Part shown: piece after piece, positions 38,901 through 46,052 of the stretch
Layout of the letters: every line of letters begins with the position of its first letter
Numbering within the stretch: position 1 is the stretch's first letter
Assembly (NCBI RefSeq): GCF_008035925.1
Contig: NZ_CP036264.1
Location: 5,950,402 to 6,014,401 of the forward strand
Length of the DNA stretch: 64,000 nt
Direction of reading: 5' to 3'
Source of the DNA: Stieleria maiorica
Lineage (GTDB): Bacteria > Planctomycetota > Planctomycetia > Pirellulales > Pirellulaceae
The notes under the pieces: model-generated
The model's database searches: none
Seen by the model: the letters and a program-made list of their open reading frames with translations, nothing else
Told to the model about the DNA's origin: nothing
Position numbers and translations under genes: made by a program

Positions 38901-41900
38901 ACGACGGCGTTCGAATTCAGATCATCAACGCGGTACAATGACGTCGGATCGGCGAAGTCAATGCCATAAAGCACCGATCCGGTACTGCGAGCGGGAACTG
39001 TAATCGACGTTACTGGCTCACTAATGATCACTGGATCGTGGTTATCCGGATCCGGATGCACACAGACGATGAACTCCTGCGTCGCGACGCCGCCACGGCC
39101 GTCAGACACTTCGAGCACAACTCGGTGATTGCCGATTTGTTTGACGGTCGGATTCCATGTGATAGTCCCAGTAGTCGGCGCGACTTGCATTCCATCCGGG
39201 GCTTCTTGGAGGGAAAAGCTGAGTGGATCGTTATCGGAATCGATCGCACTGGCCGAATACAGATATTCGGGTTCGGCAATCCCTTCTGGTACGAAGTCGG
39301 CAATCAAACGGAAATCGAGATAAGAGACGACACCCAGATCGATTCCGCGAATCGCCAAAGTGTTTTCACCCACGTTGACGAGTGAATCTGAGACATTTGC
39401 TCGAAAGTAATCTCTCTGAGCACATCCACCGCCACCGCCTCCAATGCGCTGTCCATTCCAGAACAATTCGTATCGATTATCGACCGCACCATACCATCGA
39501 ATGTTTCTGACGTTGCTTGGGAGGTCAATTTCATGGCGAACGAGTAGGTCGGTGTTCGTGGGCCAATTTGTCCTGATAGGCGACGGAAGATTTGAGCACC
39601 CATTTCTCGGACTGCCAAAGGCCCCCTGTCCCACAAGAAAATCTGAGTCATCGAAACCAGGCTGTTCAAAACCTGGCAGGAATCCATGACTCCCGACCAA
39701 GTACTTTTGGCCAGCTTCCCCGTACGAGATAATTGGGATATCGGTGCCAAGAAACTCGAATGAAGTACTCGCTGTTGACGTTATCGGCACGGACGTAAAC
39801 ACCGGTGGCCGGTTTGGCGGGGCTTCGAGCACCTCAATTGTGAAACGTTGCTCTGCGGTTCCACCTCGGCCGTCGCTGACGGTGACGACGACGTCGTGGT
39901 AGCCGATGTCGCTGATGCTGGGTTGCCAGACGACATCGGTCGTTCCCGGTGCGAAGTCCATCCCGGCGGGCTTGGTGGTCAAGGTGTAGCTGAGCGGGTC
40001 ATCCTCGGGATCCGTCGCCAGCACCTCGTAGCGGTACTCTCGGTCGTACGCGGCTTCGATCTTCGGTAGCGACTCGATGATTGGCGCTTCGTTGAGCTTG
40101 CCGTAGAAGACGAGTTCGTAGTCGAATTGCTGCCGCGAAGGCGTGTGGAACGTGACGGTGGGCGAATCGGTGGTTTCCCCTGCTTCGAGCGTCCCATCGC
40201 GGACCGCTTCGGTGTAGTCGTAGTACGGCGTTCCGCCCGGCATGAACCCATCCGCACCGACCACCGAGACGGTTGGGTCGCTGATGTTCTTGATTCCGAC
40301 CAACAGAGGGACATCAGTTTCGAAGGTCCCTGTGTTCCTCGTCGCCAAGTCGACGAGAAGTCGGTCGTCAGAGTCTTTGAATGAAGTTCGACCGTAGACT
40401 TCTTGAAAAGTATCGGTGATATCGGAGAAGCGAGAAAAGTCTATGTCGTCTCCACTCGACAGACCGGTAATCGTAAGTGATGTTTGTGATTGTTGATCCA
40501 GTGCATCGAAGGCTGTGATTTCAAAGCGGTTCTCGCCAGGCCCAACCTCGACGTAGGCAAAAAAGCTCCCAGAGGCGTCGACAATATTGACTGGGCGGTC
40601 GTTAATTAAGACGTGAGTGATGGACACCTCCCGTTCCGTCGGCCCCCCTTTGCCGATAATCGAACGCGCATCTCCAGTGATTAGCGTCTGATCGCCTACT
40701 TCCACCCTGGAACGCGCTGTACGCGCATTGATGGTGAACTCGGGAACTCCGATCGGATCAAATGATTCGTTGTACTGCCAGTTGATGATGTCATGGTTCC
40801 CCCAATCGGCGCCCGTGCCCGATGTGAATCCCACGAAGGCGGTTTCGCTATTGATGATTTGTGGAATATCTAGCTGCCGGGTTAATTGCGGCTGCTCGGG
40901 ACGAATGTCGTTCTGGCTCACTCGAACTTCAAGTTCTGTTCCGTCGTAATCGACCCACGCGTACCAAATGGATCCGTTGTCGAAGTCGGGGGAGATGTTT
41001 CTCGTGTGAGGCGCTCCCGATCCATGATTGACAGTTCCACCAACATTGATCCCGATATGGTTGGAGCTTGGATCCCTATTTGCAGCATTGCACCAAGTGT
41101 CGAATTCAACGCCTACACTTCTGGATATCCCTGCGTAGCCAATGCCCTGCCCGCTTGACCCGATACTCGAACTTACCGACTGGACAACAAAAACAATCCC
41201 ATCGGCACCGGCAATGCTGTTGCAGTCAAAGATTCGCCCGCCGCGATTTGTGATTCGAAAGCTAAATGCCGAACTGAAATCGGCGGCGTTAACTTGTGTG
41301 CTGCTAAAAAAACTACCGGCCTGACTGGGGCCAGCTGAAGTCACCCTCAACACCCGCCCGTCTTGAGAATTTAAGGTTCGGGCAGCACCATTGAGCTTTA
41401 AGGCTGACGTATCACTGAAATCTTTGAACTGCACGAACACCGAGCTTTCGGCTGAATCATTGCTTTGCTCGACGCTAGCAGAATCCGAGTTTTTGGGTGT
41501 CGCCGGATCAAGGCTTGATTGAATCTCACCCGGGGGGACGAGGTACGGTGAAATGTTTGTCGACGTTTGCGTCAGAACGTTTGATCGGCTAGAGGACTCA
41601 GTGACGGCAGCGATTCCAGTGCTTGTCGATTGAAGCCCACCTAAGTGCAATTCGGTGATACGTACTGTGCTCGCCGAATCAGCATCATCATTGATAAGAC
41701 GGAATACTAAGTTGGCCGTTTCGCCGGTTGTCAGGCCTGAAATGTCGACGACAACCTTATTTTCGGTGATCGTCACACCCGAGGCTGCCGCCGTCGCAAT
41801 CTGCTCGGTCACATTGAAGAATGCATCGTGCCCACGGTCGATCGAAGGGACCAGTGAATTGCCAAATGGATCCAGTAGGGCAACTTCGAAGGCATCATTA

Positions 41901-44900
41901 ATGAAACCGGTGTCTGTCTCGTCAAACACTAGGTCATCAAAAGAAAATTCGAGCGCTGATGGTGCATCTGGAACGACAAATGCCTGTCCAAGTGTGACCA
42001 AGAACGAGTCCCCCTCGGTCATCACCGCACTGCAATTGTCGACCACGACCGAACCTGGGTTTTTGGTGTCGCCGTGTTGGGTGACGGTCCAGTTGTCGAG
42101 GTTGGGAAAGGCGCAGGATCCGACGCTGACTTCGAAGGTCTGGCTGTGGTCCTTGATCGGATCGCCGTCATCGGTGACCGTCACCGTGATCGGATAGACC
42201 CCTTCGTCTTGGTTGGCAGAGGGTGTCCAACTGAATGCCCCGGTTTCCGGATCAATCGATGCGCCGTCTGGTGCTCCAGGGTCCAGTGAATACGTCAGTG
42301 TGTTCACAGGAGAATCGGGGTCGGTCGCGATCGCGGTGAAGGCCACCGTCTCGCCCAATTCCACCGTCACGTCGTTAATTGTTTGAAGCACGGGTGCTTC
42401 GTTAACTTCCAAGGCCGAAATCATCACTTCTTGAGAATCGGACCGCGAGGGATTCCCGTTGTCGGACACCGTGACTTGGATCACGTAATTCATCGGTGCT
42501 TCGGTTTCCGATGGCGTCCAGGTGAAGACGCCGGTAATCGGATCGATCGAGGAGGTCGGCGGGTTGCCGGTGACGCTAAAGGTCAGGTTGTTTGCCGGAA
42601 TGTCGGGGTCCGTTGCGGTGGCAGTGAACCTCAGAGTTGTCTCTTCGTCGACCGTCTGGTCGGGGATGAAATCCAGCACCGGCTCCCGATTCAGTTCACC
42701 AACCGTGATTTCGAACGAGACCTGATCGGATAGGGTTGGCGTTCCGCTGTCCGTCACCGTCACCACGATCGGATACGTCCCCGGCCCGTCGGCCTCGCTC
42801 GGCGTCCAAGAGAACTCGCCGGTGGCCGAATCGATTTGGGCGCCCGTAGGTCCTTGTGTCAGAGTGTATTGCAGCAAGTTGGACGGGTGATCGACGTCGG
42901 TAGCGGTGACGTGCAACGAGAAGAGGGCCTGCTCATCGATGGTTTGATTCAGAATTGGCTCCGCTACCGGCGCGACGTTCACTTCTCGCGCTGCAATCGT
43001 GAATGATTCGGTATCCGTTGCTCCATCCAGGTCGCTGACCACCACCACCACCGAATAGCTGCCCGGTCCTTGAAGCTCGGTTGGCGTCCAGGAAAGTTCG
43101 CCGGTCTGGGGATCAATCTGCATCCCGGCCGGAGAGGACTGCAGCGAATACGTCTGCGAATCACTCGGGAGGTCGATGTCGGTTGCGGAGGGCGAATACG
43201 TCCACTCGGTCAACTCGTCGACACCCTGGTTTTCAATCGCGTCCATCTCGGGTGCGGAATTCGCCACGGTCACCACAAAGGACTGCATGTCGGTCATAGC
43301 TTCTGGATCAACGTTGTCGCTGACGACGACCGACAGGTTGTACTGTTGACGCGATTGCTGTCCCGTGGGCGTCCAGCTGAATTGTCCGGTATCTGCGTCG
43401 ATGCTTGCCCCGGGAGGCGCGCCGGCTGCAAGCCGGTACGTCAAACGGTTTTCCGGGATGTCTGGATCAGTCGCCTGGGCCGTGAACTGAACGGGCTCAC
43501 CGACTCGAACCACATAATCGTCGATCGGCGACAAGATCGGCGTCCTGTTGCCTTCGCTGACGACCACGGTGAAGGTCCCGTCGTCGGATTCATCGCCATC
43601 GGAAACACGCACTCTGAAGACATAGTCTCCCGGGCCTTGCGCTTCGGTCGGCGTCCACGAAAACGCCCCCGTGACCGGGTCCAGCGAAGCCCCGCTCGGG
43701 CCGGATTCAATCGAATAGGTGAGCGTGTTTGCGGGCCGATCGGGATCGGTCGCTGTCAGTTGAAGCTTGAGCTCCGTCTGCTCTTCGACTCGTTGGTTTT
43801 CGACCCGGGCAAGCACCGGTGGCTTGTTGACTTCACGAACATCGATCGTGAAGGAGGTTTGGTCTGATTCACCCGCTAGATCTTCGACATGGACGGTGAC
43901 GTCGACTTGTCCAGGACCGACTGCTTCGGAGGGCGTCCATTGGAGTTTCCCTGTTCGGCCGTTGATCGACATCCCGGTTGGGGCGTCGAGCAGTGAGTAG
44001 GACAAGATGTCGTCGGGGTTGGGATCACTTGCGACGACGTCGTACGTAAACGGTTTCTCTTCGTCGACAGTCTGCCCCGGAATGGCATCGAGCTTTGGCG
44101 GCAAGTTCGACGGGTAGGGGGTTCCGATCGTCACGTCGATCAAGACATCATCGAAACTTCGATCGCCGACCATGTGAGATGGCCAGCTGTGGGCGTGCAT
44201 TTCCCAGCCGATCTGATGCGCCGAATGATGTTGATCATCCGCCGCGAGTGCGATTGAATTCGCGCCGCGGACGCGCAGGTGGTTTTCTGGATTGCCTTGG
44301 TCGTCAGCCGGCTGCAAAACATAAACGCCGAGATGACTGCCAGCGGGTAGTGTCATCTCCCAGGCGGGCGGTGCGGAACGGAACTTCGAATAAACTACAT
44401 GCCGATTGGCTGACTCGAAGACCTTTTCGGCGTATCCAGGATCGTTCGGATAACGGCCGCCGACTCTACCCGTCGCCGTCTCCACGACGAAGTATCCCAA
44501 TTCGTTGAACTGCTCGGCGATGAACTCGAACTGCGTGTCGATATCCACCAGCTCGGTTTCGTTGCCTGGCAGCGTCGTGAACATGACGCTGGCGAATCCG
44601 GCGGGCGCAACATCCCCTTCACCTTCCGCAAGTTCGTAGACGGGAGCCCCGTTCGATTGCCCGACACCGTTGATCACCATCAACGCATCGCGCGGCGAAA
44701 CCAATCCGTCCGCATTGGTGTCAAAGTAGGATGCAAGCGGATTCGACCGGGGGCCAAGCGGGCCCTCACCATCCAAGGCAACCCGATTGATCACCCGCAA
44801 CGCATCAAGTGGCGTCGCCTGTCCATCGTTGTTGACGTCCAGGGGACGAGAGGGGTTCTGCCAGTCGGAGGCGAGCAGGAGTCGCTGCTCAAGCTGCTCC

Positions 44901-45016
44901 ATCCGGTGATGTCGAGTCTTTCGGCGGTGGCGAGCTTTCTTGTCGCGGGATTGCGGGGCGAAGCGAGTCATGGATCTAAAAATCACTCGGGGGGGGGCAA
45001 TTGAAGCAGTGCACAT
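29987..45016 (-). CDS. Giant surface protein: dockerin, Ig-like, lectin-like and RHS/YD repeats
   Basis: 5009 residues from the minus-strand ATG at 45016, which has GGAGG 9 bases upstream; ATG 44971 is an alternative. The N-terminus is basic, with a LEPR-xLL-like motif (LEQRLLLASDW, 42-52). Dockerin-type repeats follow: DVNNDGQATPLDAL near 59 and FDTNADGLVSPRDAL near 98. Seven tandem Ig/cadherin-like units lie at about 306-969, then a legume-lectin-like domain near 1200-1440 (GVEFDTWCNAANRDPSSNHIG). More Ig-like units follow, with an SdrD-B-like unit (FLDQNQNGVRDAGE) near 2480. YD repeats run from about 3700 to 4800 and close with the RHS core (RARHYDPFIGGFTSQDPIGF) near 4860. The last 110 residues are hydrophobic and Gly/Ala-rich. 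It is probably an adhesin or delivery protein; no immunity gene follows. Confidence 0.88.
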   Translation of the reverse strand: MCTASIAPPRVIFRSMTRFAPQSRDKKARHRRKTRHHRMEQLEQRLLLASDWQNPSRPLDVNNDGQATPLDALRVINRVALDGEGPLGPRSNPLASYFDTNADGLVSPRDALMVINGVGQSNGAPVYELAEGEGDVAPAGFASVMFTTLPGNETELVDIDTQFEFIAEQFNELGYFVVETATGRVGGRYPNDPGYAEKVFESANRHVVYSKFRSAPPAWEMTLPAGSHLGVYVLQPADDQGNPENHLRVRGANSIALAADDQHHSAHQIGWEMHAHSWPSHMVGDRSFDDVLIDVTIGTPYPSNLPPKLDAIPGQTVDEEKPFTYDVVASDPNPDDILSYSLLDAPTGMSINGRTGKLQWTPSEAVGPGQVDVTVHVEDLAGESDQTSFTIDVREVNKPPVLARVENQRVEEQTELKLQLTATDPDRPANTLTYSIESGPSGASLDPVTGAFSWTPTEAQGPGDYVFRVRVSDGDESDDGTFTVVVSEGNRTPILSPIDDYVVRVGEPVQFTAQATDPDIPENRLTYRLAAGAPPGASIDADTGQFSWTPTGQQSRQQYNLSVVVSDNVDPEAMTDMQSFVVTVANSAPEMDAIENQGVDELTEWTYSPSATDIDLPSDSQTYSLQSSPAGMQIDPQTGELSWTPTELQGPGSYSVVVVVSDLDGATDTESFTIAAREVNVAPVAEPILNQTIDEQALFSLHVTATDVDHPSNLLQYTLTQGPTGAQIDSATGEFSWTPSEADGPGTYPIVVTVTDSGTPTLSDQVSFEITVGELNREPVLDFIPDQTVDEETTLRFTATATDPDIPANNLTFSVTGNPPTSSIDPITGVFTWTPSETEAPMNYVIQVTVSDNGNPSRSDSQEVMISALEVNEAPVLQTINDVTVELGETVAFTAIATDPDSPVNTLTYSLDPGAPDGASIDPETGAFSWTPSANQDEGVYPITVTVTDDGDPIKDHSQTFEVSVGSCAFPNLDNWTVTQHGDTKNPGSVVVDNCSAVMTEGDSFLVTLGQAFVVPDAPSALEFSFDDLVFDETDTGFINDAFEVALLDPFGNSLVPSIDRGHDAFFNVTEQIATAAASGVTITENKVVVDISGLTTGETANLVFRLINDDADSASTVRITELHLGGLQSTSTGIAAVTESSSRSNVLTQTSTNISPYLVPPGEIQSSLDPATPKNSDSASVEQSNDSAESSVFVQFKDFSDTSALKLNGAARTLNSQDGRVLRVTSAGPSQAGSFFSSTQVNAADFSSAFSFRITNRGGRIFDCNSIAGADGIVFVVQSVSSSIGSSGQGIGYAGISRSVGVEFDTWCNAANRDPSSNHIGINVGGTVNHGSGAPHTRNISPDFDNGSIWYAWVDYDGTELEVRVSQNDIRPEQPQLTRQLDIPQIINSETAFVGFTSGTGADWGNHDIINWQYNESFDPIGVPEFTINARTARSRVEVGDQTLITGDARSIIGKGGPTEREVSITHVLINDRPVNIVDASGSFFAYVEVGPGENRFEITAFDALDQQSQTSLTITGLSSGDDIDFSRFSDITDTFQEVYGRTSFKDSDDRLLVDLATRNTGTFETDVPLLVGIKNISDPTVSVVGADGFMPGGTPYYDYTEAVRDGTLEAGETTDSPTVTFHTPSRQQFDYELVFYGKLNEAPIIESLPKIEAAYDREYRYEVLATDPEDDPLSYTLTTKPAGMDFAPGTTDVVWQPSISDIGYHDVVVTVSDGRGGTAEQRFTIEVLEAPPNRPPVFTSVPITSTASTSFEFLGTDIPIISYGEAGQKYLVGSHGFLPGFEQPGFDDSDFLVGQGAFGSPRNGCSNLPSPIRTNWPTNTDLLVRHEIDLPSNVRNIRWYGAVDNRYELFWNGQRIGGGGGGCAQRDYFRANVSDSLVNVGENTLAIRGIDLGVVSYLDFRLIADFVPEGIAEPEYLYSASAIDSDNDPLSFSLQEAPDGMQVAPTTGTITWNPTVKQIGNHRVVLEVSDGRGGVATQEFIVCVHPDPDNHDPVIISEPVTSITVPARSTGSVLYGIDFADPTSLYRVDDLNSNAVVVGSTTVSELSDLAIDPSTGEAFAINADGLYQLSLETAETAFIGATGLPAPSSLEILPDGRIIAADFESSQLYLVDRSTGAATVLFDTGWLFHGDVAFDPLSGDLFGSAFQGPPPASDTLIQIDLDRKTVSAVGDLGMVVTGLGFTSDGRLLAANSSSTNVYVVDPKTSMTRSVYDAGITLGAGLALRAVEITSDPTTHFGIEFPLGDLSFADRVVRYEPGPDVAGVGDDNPQNALGPPEPNGEFGTRTELGKDGVLVVEFVDNYLVDQQDVAGGLDLYIFEAGSAVESFQVEISENGIDWIDLGTVKGQPTGIDIGPFVDANSVFRFVRLTDVLPDETRGEADINAIGAIGSIDASAFYQYDVDAIDPDLDALSYSLLDGPDGIVIDPDNGLVTGTFSADAIGIHPVTVRVEDGRGGFDEQRFTINVRSSAGGEIRGRKTVVDVDPVVIAESSFDEGPGGWTIFLDQNQNGVRDAGERFTITDQNGDYAFTDLAEGRYTVREEARQGWEQTYPGRPVGSRLIAMSEANGDVFEVDPKTGQAVRIASIGLPADSFEFIAPYTAYLGHNSNRVSRFDLKTGTATEVAVLDGVENIEALAFDGVNLYAAISLDQDGQAERLAIIDVENSQWSEVAVFGAQFTDVDSLAVLPDGRLLFTHLSQPFSIGVYDPLTKAVTNLGGLEYSVIGLDVDRDGTIFATTYDLFTSGSQSLLLEIDLNGPIATVIGDTQIPIAAGLSVVPDYTIADGYSVHVARNHVVSDVDFTNRKLSDGPNRRPAIQSQPVTANVVGALYRYNVSATDPDKDPLTFQLPVAPAGMTIHPSLGAMVWQPSFEQVGTHEVLVQVTDGRGGSNVQSFSISVDDPNVAPVITSQPVRTAVRGATYQYELTAQDADGDPITFEIDGMMPVGMTIEPVELENSDEKIVESFHRLTWSVPFDAADADTFIRVVARDCRGGETVQQWSIDLLDAATVNRFPEITSTPRLKARHGLPWSYRVSAFDPDGEALTYALGASPQGMQITSDGLVTWTPPLDTDTSVAVDVIVSDGRGGEKRQPFRLGIVSVDTNLAPSINSVPPIAAVLDQSYAYDPSAKDPDGDSITWNLTVAPRGMSIDAVSGKIRWLPDDQQLGSHQVVLTANDIFLGHATQRFTIHVGCNNLAPAIVSVPPTVALSDRIYLYPARGEDFENDSLRWRLVNAPAGMSIDESNGVIRWTPNSGQIGSHDVLVEVRDELGFGTQSYTLVVNSADAPVDPNNPDGPTKGNRAPIITSAPVFNSEVGSLYQYQVRAIDADGDNVTIALADGSPAGMEINDGLVTWTPTESDIGTPLISILAIDQFGATSTQGYVLSVITNQPPSITSAPNTQVTRGATYRYTVAAEDPDRDPLTWSLGDSAPAGMSIDNKGRILWETTGFANDSVDVTVIVTDNRGQPDSQDWTITINDDTQPPAVDLVVIVGDQAHRGTAQVDLGADYRVRVTATDNVAVTDIRLLVDGRPVTLDAFGLVRLPTIATGDISLTAYANDAAGLEGSTSATITVVNPSSNNPPKESEPGFPTRPDPDPSDAGEPVVEITKPVLGKRISNATLIEGSAYDPEGNFWYYDVRYARADRVSLANIDIDDPDWVLIKRSSSEVRAGELAVFDPALVSNDAYAIIVTAFDSNGRGYVQPTMVYVEGSVQTGNFQLQLTDLTIPLSGIPIEVTRVYDTLEATESGDFGYGWKLGVQDARIFEATAIGSGSAFNGGNDKFVPGVTKVYLTNPDGQRIGFTYNLTDLQASWFGTTARPVFTPDEGVYDTLTIDTTSVAVGGILGALGGGINPDVYTLTTKDGTKYRYNQFTGLQTVTDRNGNVVTFTEDGISHTSGESIQFIRDHRGRITSVIDPAGERISYEYDLKGDLVEVTNQIDLKTRYEYRQTPPHYLDNAYDSLGRKVMEAVYEQDAETRLYEFKGVVDALGNRVDERDFQTDQNTGVVRDGNGNATTLIYDDRGNVLQEIDPLGLATLREYGDSRNPDAETRIVDRRGFITDQEFDARGNVTKITERGSEANPFAEPIVTLFSYDNGNRVKSITNPLGHVTAFNYDRAGNLIRIKNAEDNTSSFTYDDEGRRASFTDFNGNTTVYDYTDACPCGSPSKATFADGTYQTFQYNQFGQVTEESTHEADGTLVEYRKTFYDKAGRVIEQQTGLEGDPNHPPTIVRSVYDGHLLDWEIIVNPESPNDTPATPVADRKSRITDYEYDAKDRLIRQIDAEAWWNSTTERFENRKGEARGVVEFRYDANDNRILLQDPVGNITTWVYDELNRVVEERDPFYNENLTIDAAIALLETPSGADLAANTGAEHVRAFAYDGEGNQIEMIDRNGRRREFDYDHSGRLTEERWYNEAEHSTDPLALVNTLAFTYDALGNMLTAQDVNSHYVHTYDALNRLTSVDNNPEGTLDLPRVILTYQYDAQGNVIETQDDAGVTVASEYDERNRLAIRRWYDADVPTSEDPDVDPVRVDFLYTAAGRESDVFRYSDLDSDPANLVGRTERTYDTTGKSNLLTHLNATDELLAGYDYDYDFSGLLVHEARTHQETQYEQTIDYQYDLTGQLTFADFDTQDDEHYEYDANGNRTHSIVGTEERTYTTDTANQLKSDGIYNYEYDGEGNQVKRIALASDETRILTYDHHNRLVQVDDWSSDPGDPYSQSPGAVLLSRTAHDFDAFGRRIAEIVDVDVVGSAHTQTDLMVFNGDHGWADFNGTKRAPTRYFYGSRIDQIIARIGSDEDIVWYMTDRQHSIRDYSSSDGSIASHSEWGAFGLAYLTVAFEDGDRYGFQGREAVGTTGLHFFRARHYDPFIGGFTSQDPIGFSGGELRLYTFASNSPLNATDPSGLASISEWGAFGSLFAVGAILGGTLTFGFAFACIQPNSVYDLMTVEVIATASAGALIGGAALAFAPITLELLGSPTLPEIYLLLGRAGFTVVDAVGPPSVGIVPLACSFLSVTHD
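44989..44997 (-). repeat. Nine-base C tract inside the 5' end of the giant gene
   Basis: Nine consecutive G on the plus strand, so C9 in the coding strand, between the two candidate start codons (45016 and 44971). Slippage here would put the upstream start out of frame while leaving the downstream ATG usable. Confidence 0.7.
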
Positions 45017-45230
45017 TCTTATCCCCCTCCCTCAAGGACGCTACACACAACCCCTAAAATCGGATAAACCGGATGCTTGCAGGCTCTTTTGCTGTCCGAA
45101 AGATCGCAATTGTTGCGGTTCAGGAGTCAGCCGCCCTTCGCCGCAGGTCGAAGGCGGCGGTGTGCGAGTCTTCTTCCTGGTCGCGTTGTTTCATGTACTG
45201 CACGGCTGGACGTGGTGTCGAAAACGCTCC

Positions 45231-45491
45231 ATGGCTGTACGCGGCGACTCGTTCTCAGCGAGGATCCGAGTCAAAGGCTTCTTCTCCCCCGAAAGAATTG
45301 ACTGGACGGAAGTCGAATCTAGATTCTTTGACGACTTCGAAGCCTACATCTCAAAGCTCCTAGCAACGGACCGGAGGTTTGTCCTTGATTTTCACGATGG
45401 CCGGAAAAGCTGGGTCACGGTGAACGAGGGTCAGGAATCCAAGGTCTTGCAGTTGCAGAAAATCGCCGAAACGTCAAACCGGAAGAGTTGA
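45231..45491 (+). CDS. Small hypothetical protein
   Basis: 86 residues from ATG 45231, polar and probably a single alpha/beta domain (RVKGFFSPERIDWTEVESRFFDDFEAYI, FVLDFHDGRKSWVTV). No family recognised. It ends 17 bases before the start of the nucleotidyltransferase-like gene on the same strand, so the two could form a pair. The frame is open upstream to 44940, but that part overlaps the giant gene's 5' end and looks non-coding. Confidence 0.45.
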   Translation: MAVRGDSFSARIRVKGFFSPERIDWTEVESRFFDDFEAYISKLLATDRRFVLDFHDGRKSWVTVNEGQESKVLQLQKIAETSNRKS

Positions 45492-45507
45492 ACGGGCAAC
45501 AACCCTC

Positions 45508-46013
45508 TTGCACGCGACGGGCGAGCTGGGAGACTGGCTGGTAGGAAACATCCATCGAGATGATCAGCTATCAGCGAAGCTTCAGTCATTGAGTTCAGCG
45601 TATCTGGAACACTCGCTCGTGATCAAAGGCGGTTGGGTTCGCGAAAAACTGCTCGGCCAGAAGTCAAATGATGTCGATGTGGAAGTTCTTGGGGAATCCG
45701 TCGAACGAGTCGAAGAGAGGCTTGCCAGCACGTTCGGCGGCAATGTGTTTCGGCGGGGGCAGCGAGTGCCGATTCTGGCCGTTCACAATTTCGGCGGACC
45801 GGAATTGCAGGTCGTCGTTCGGCGAGAGGGCGATGATTTGCTCCACGCTAATTACACCTGCAATGCACTCCGCTACAAACTTCGCGTTGTGAAGATCCTC
45901 TCGGCGACCTAGGATCCATCGCCGAAGGCCGCGTTCACCATCGGAACGAAGCACTCGAACTGCTACGCCGAGTTTTTGCTCTTCGATCCGATTCAGGAAC
46001 AGAAGGAGAGTAA
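45508..46013 (+). pseudogene. Frameshifted poly(A)-polymerase-head-like nucleotidyltransferase
   Basis: The first 134 codons (TTG 45508 to TAG 45910) look like the head domain of class II nucleotidyltransferases: LVIKGGWVREKLLGQKSNDVDVEVLG gives the GG loop and the D-V-D metal pair, and VVRREGDD...YTCNALRY corresponds to the PRRE...DFTxNAL block. The segment after that is missing in this frame, but a different frame from about 45900 reads LGDLGSIAEGRVHHRNEALELLRRVF up to TAA 46011-46013, which resembles the expected next helix block. A single frameshift near 45895 would join the two. The RNA-binding C-terminus of full enzymes is absent in any case. The frameshift interpretation is an inference; the short form could be a stand-alone protein. 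Confidence 0.5.
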
Positions 46014-46052
46014 TGTGCATTCGGGTAAACAATAACGCTCGACATTCCAAGC

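Noticed and set aside
31310-43867. Many plus-strand open frames opposite the giant gene
   Set aside because: They mirror the repeated Ig and YD units in antisense and have repeat-driven composition; no independent evidence for genes.
45508-45912. Complete CCA-adding enzyme or housekeeping poly(A) polymerase
   Set aside because: Only a head-domain-like part is present, and the tRNA-binding domains of such enzymes (usually above 350 residues) are absent.
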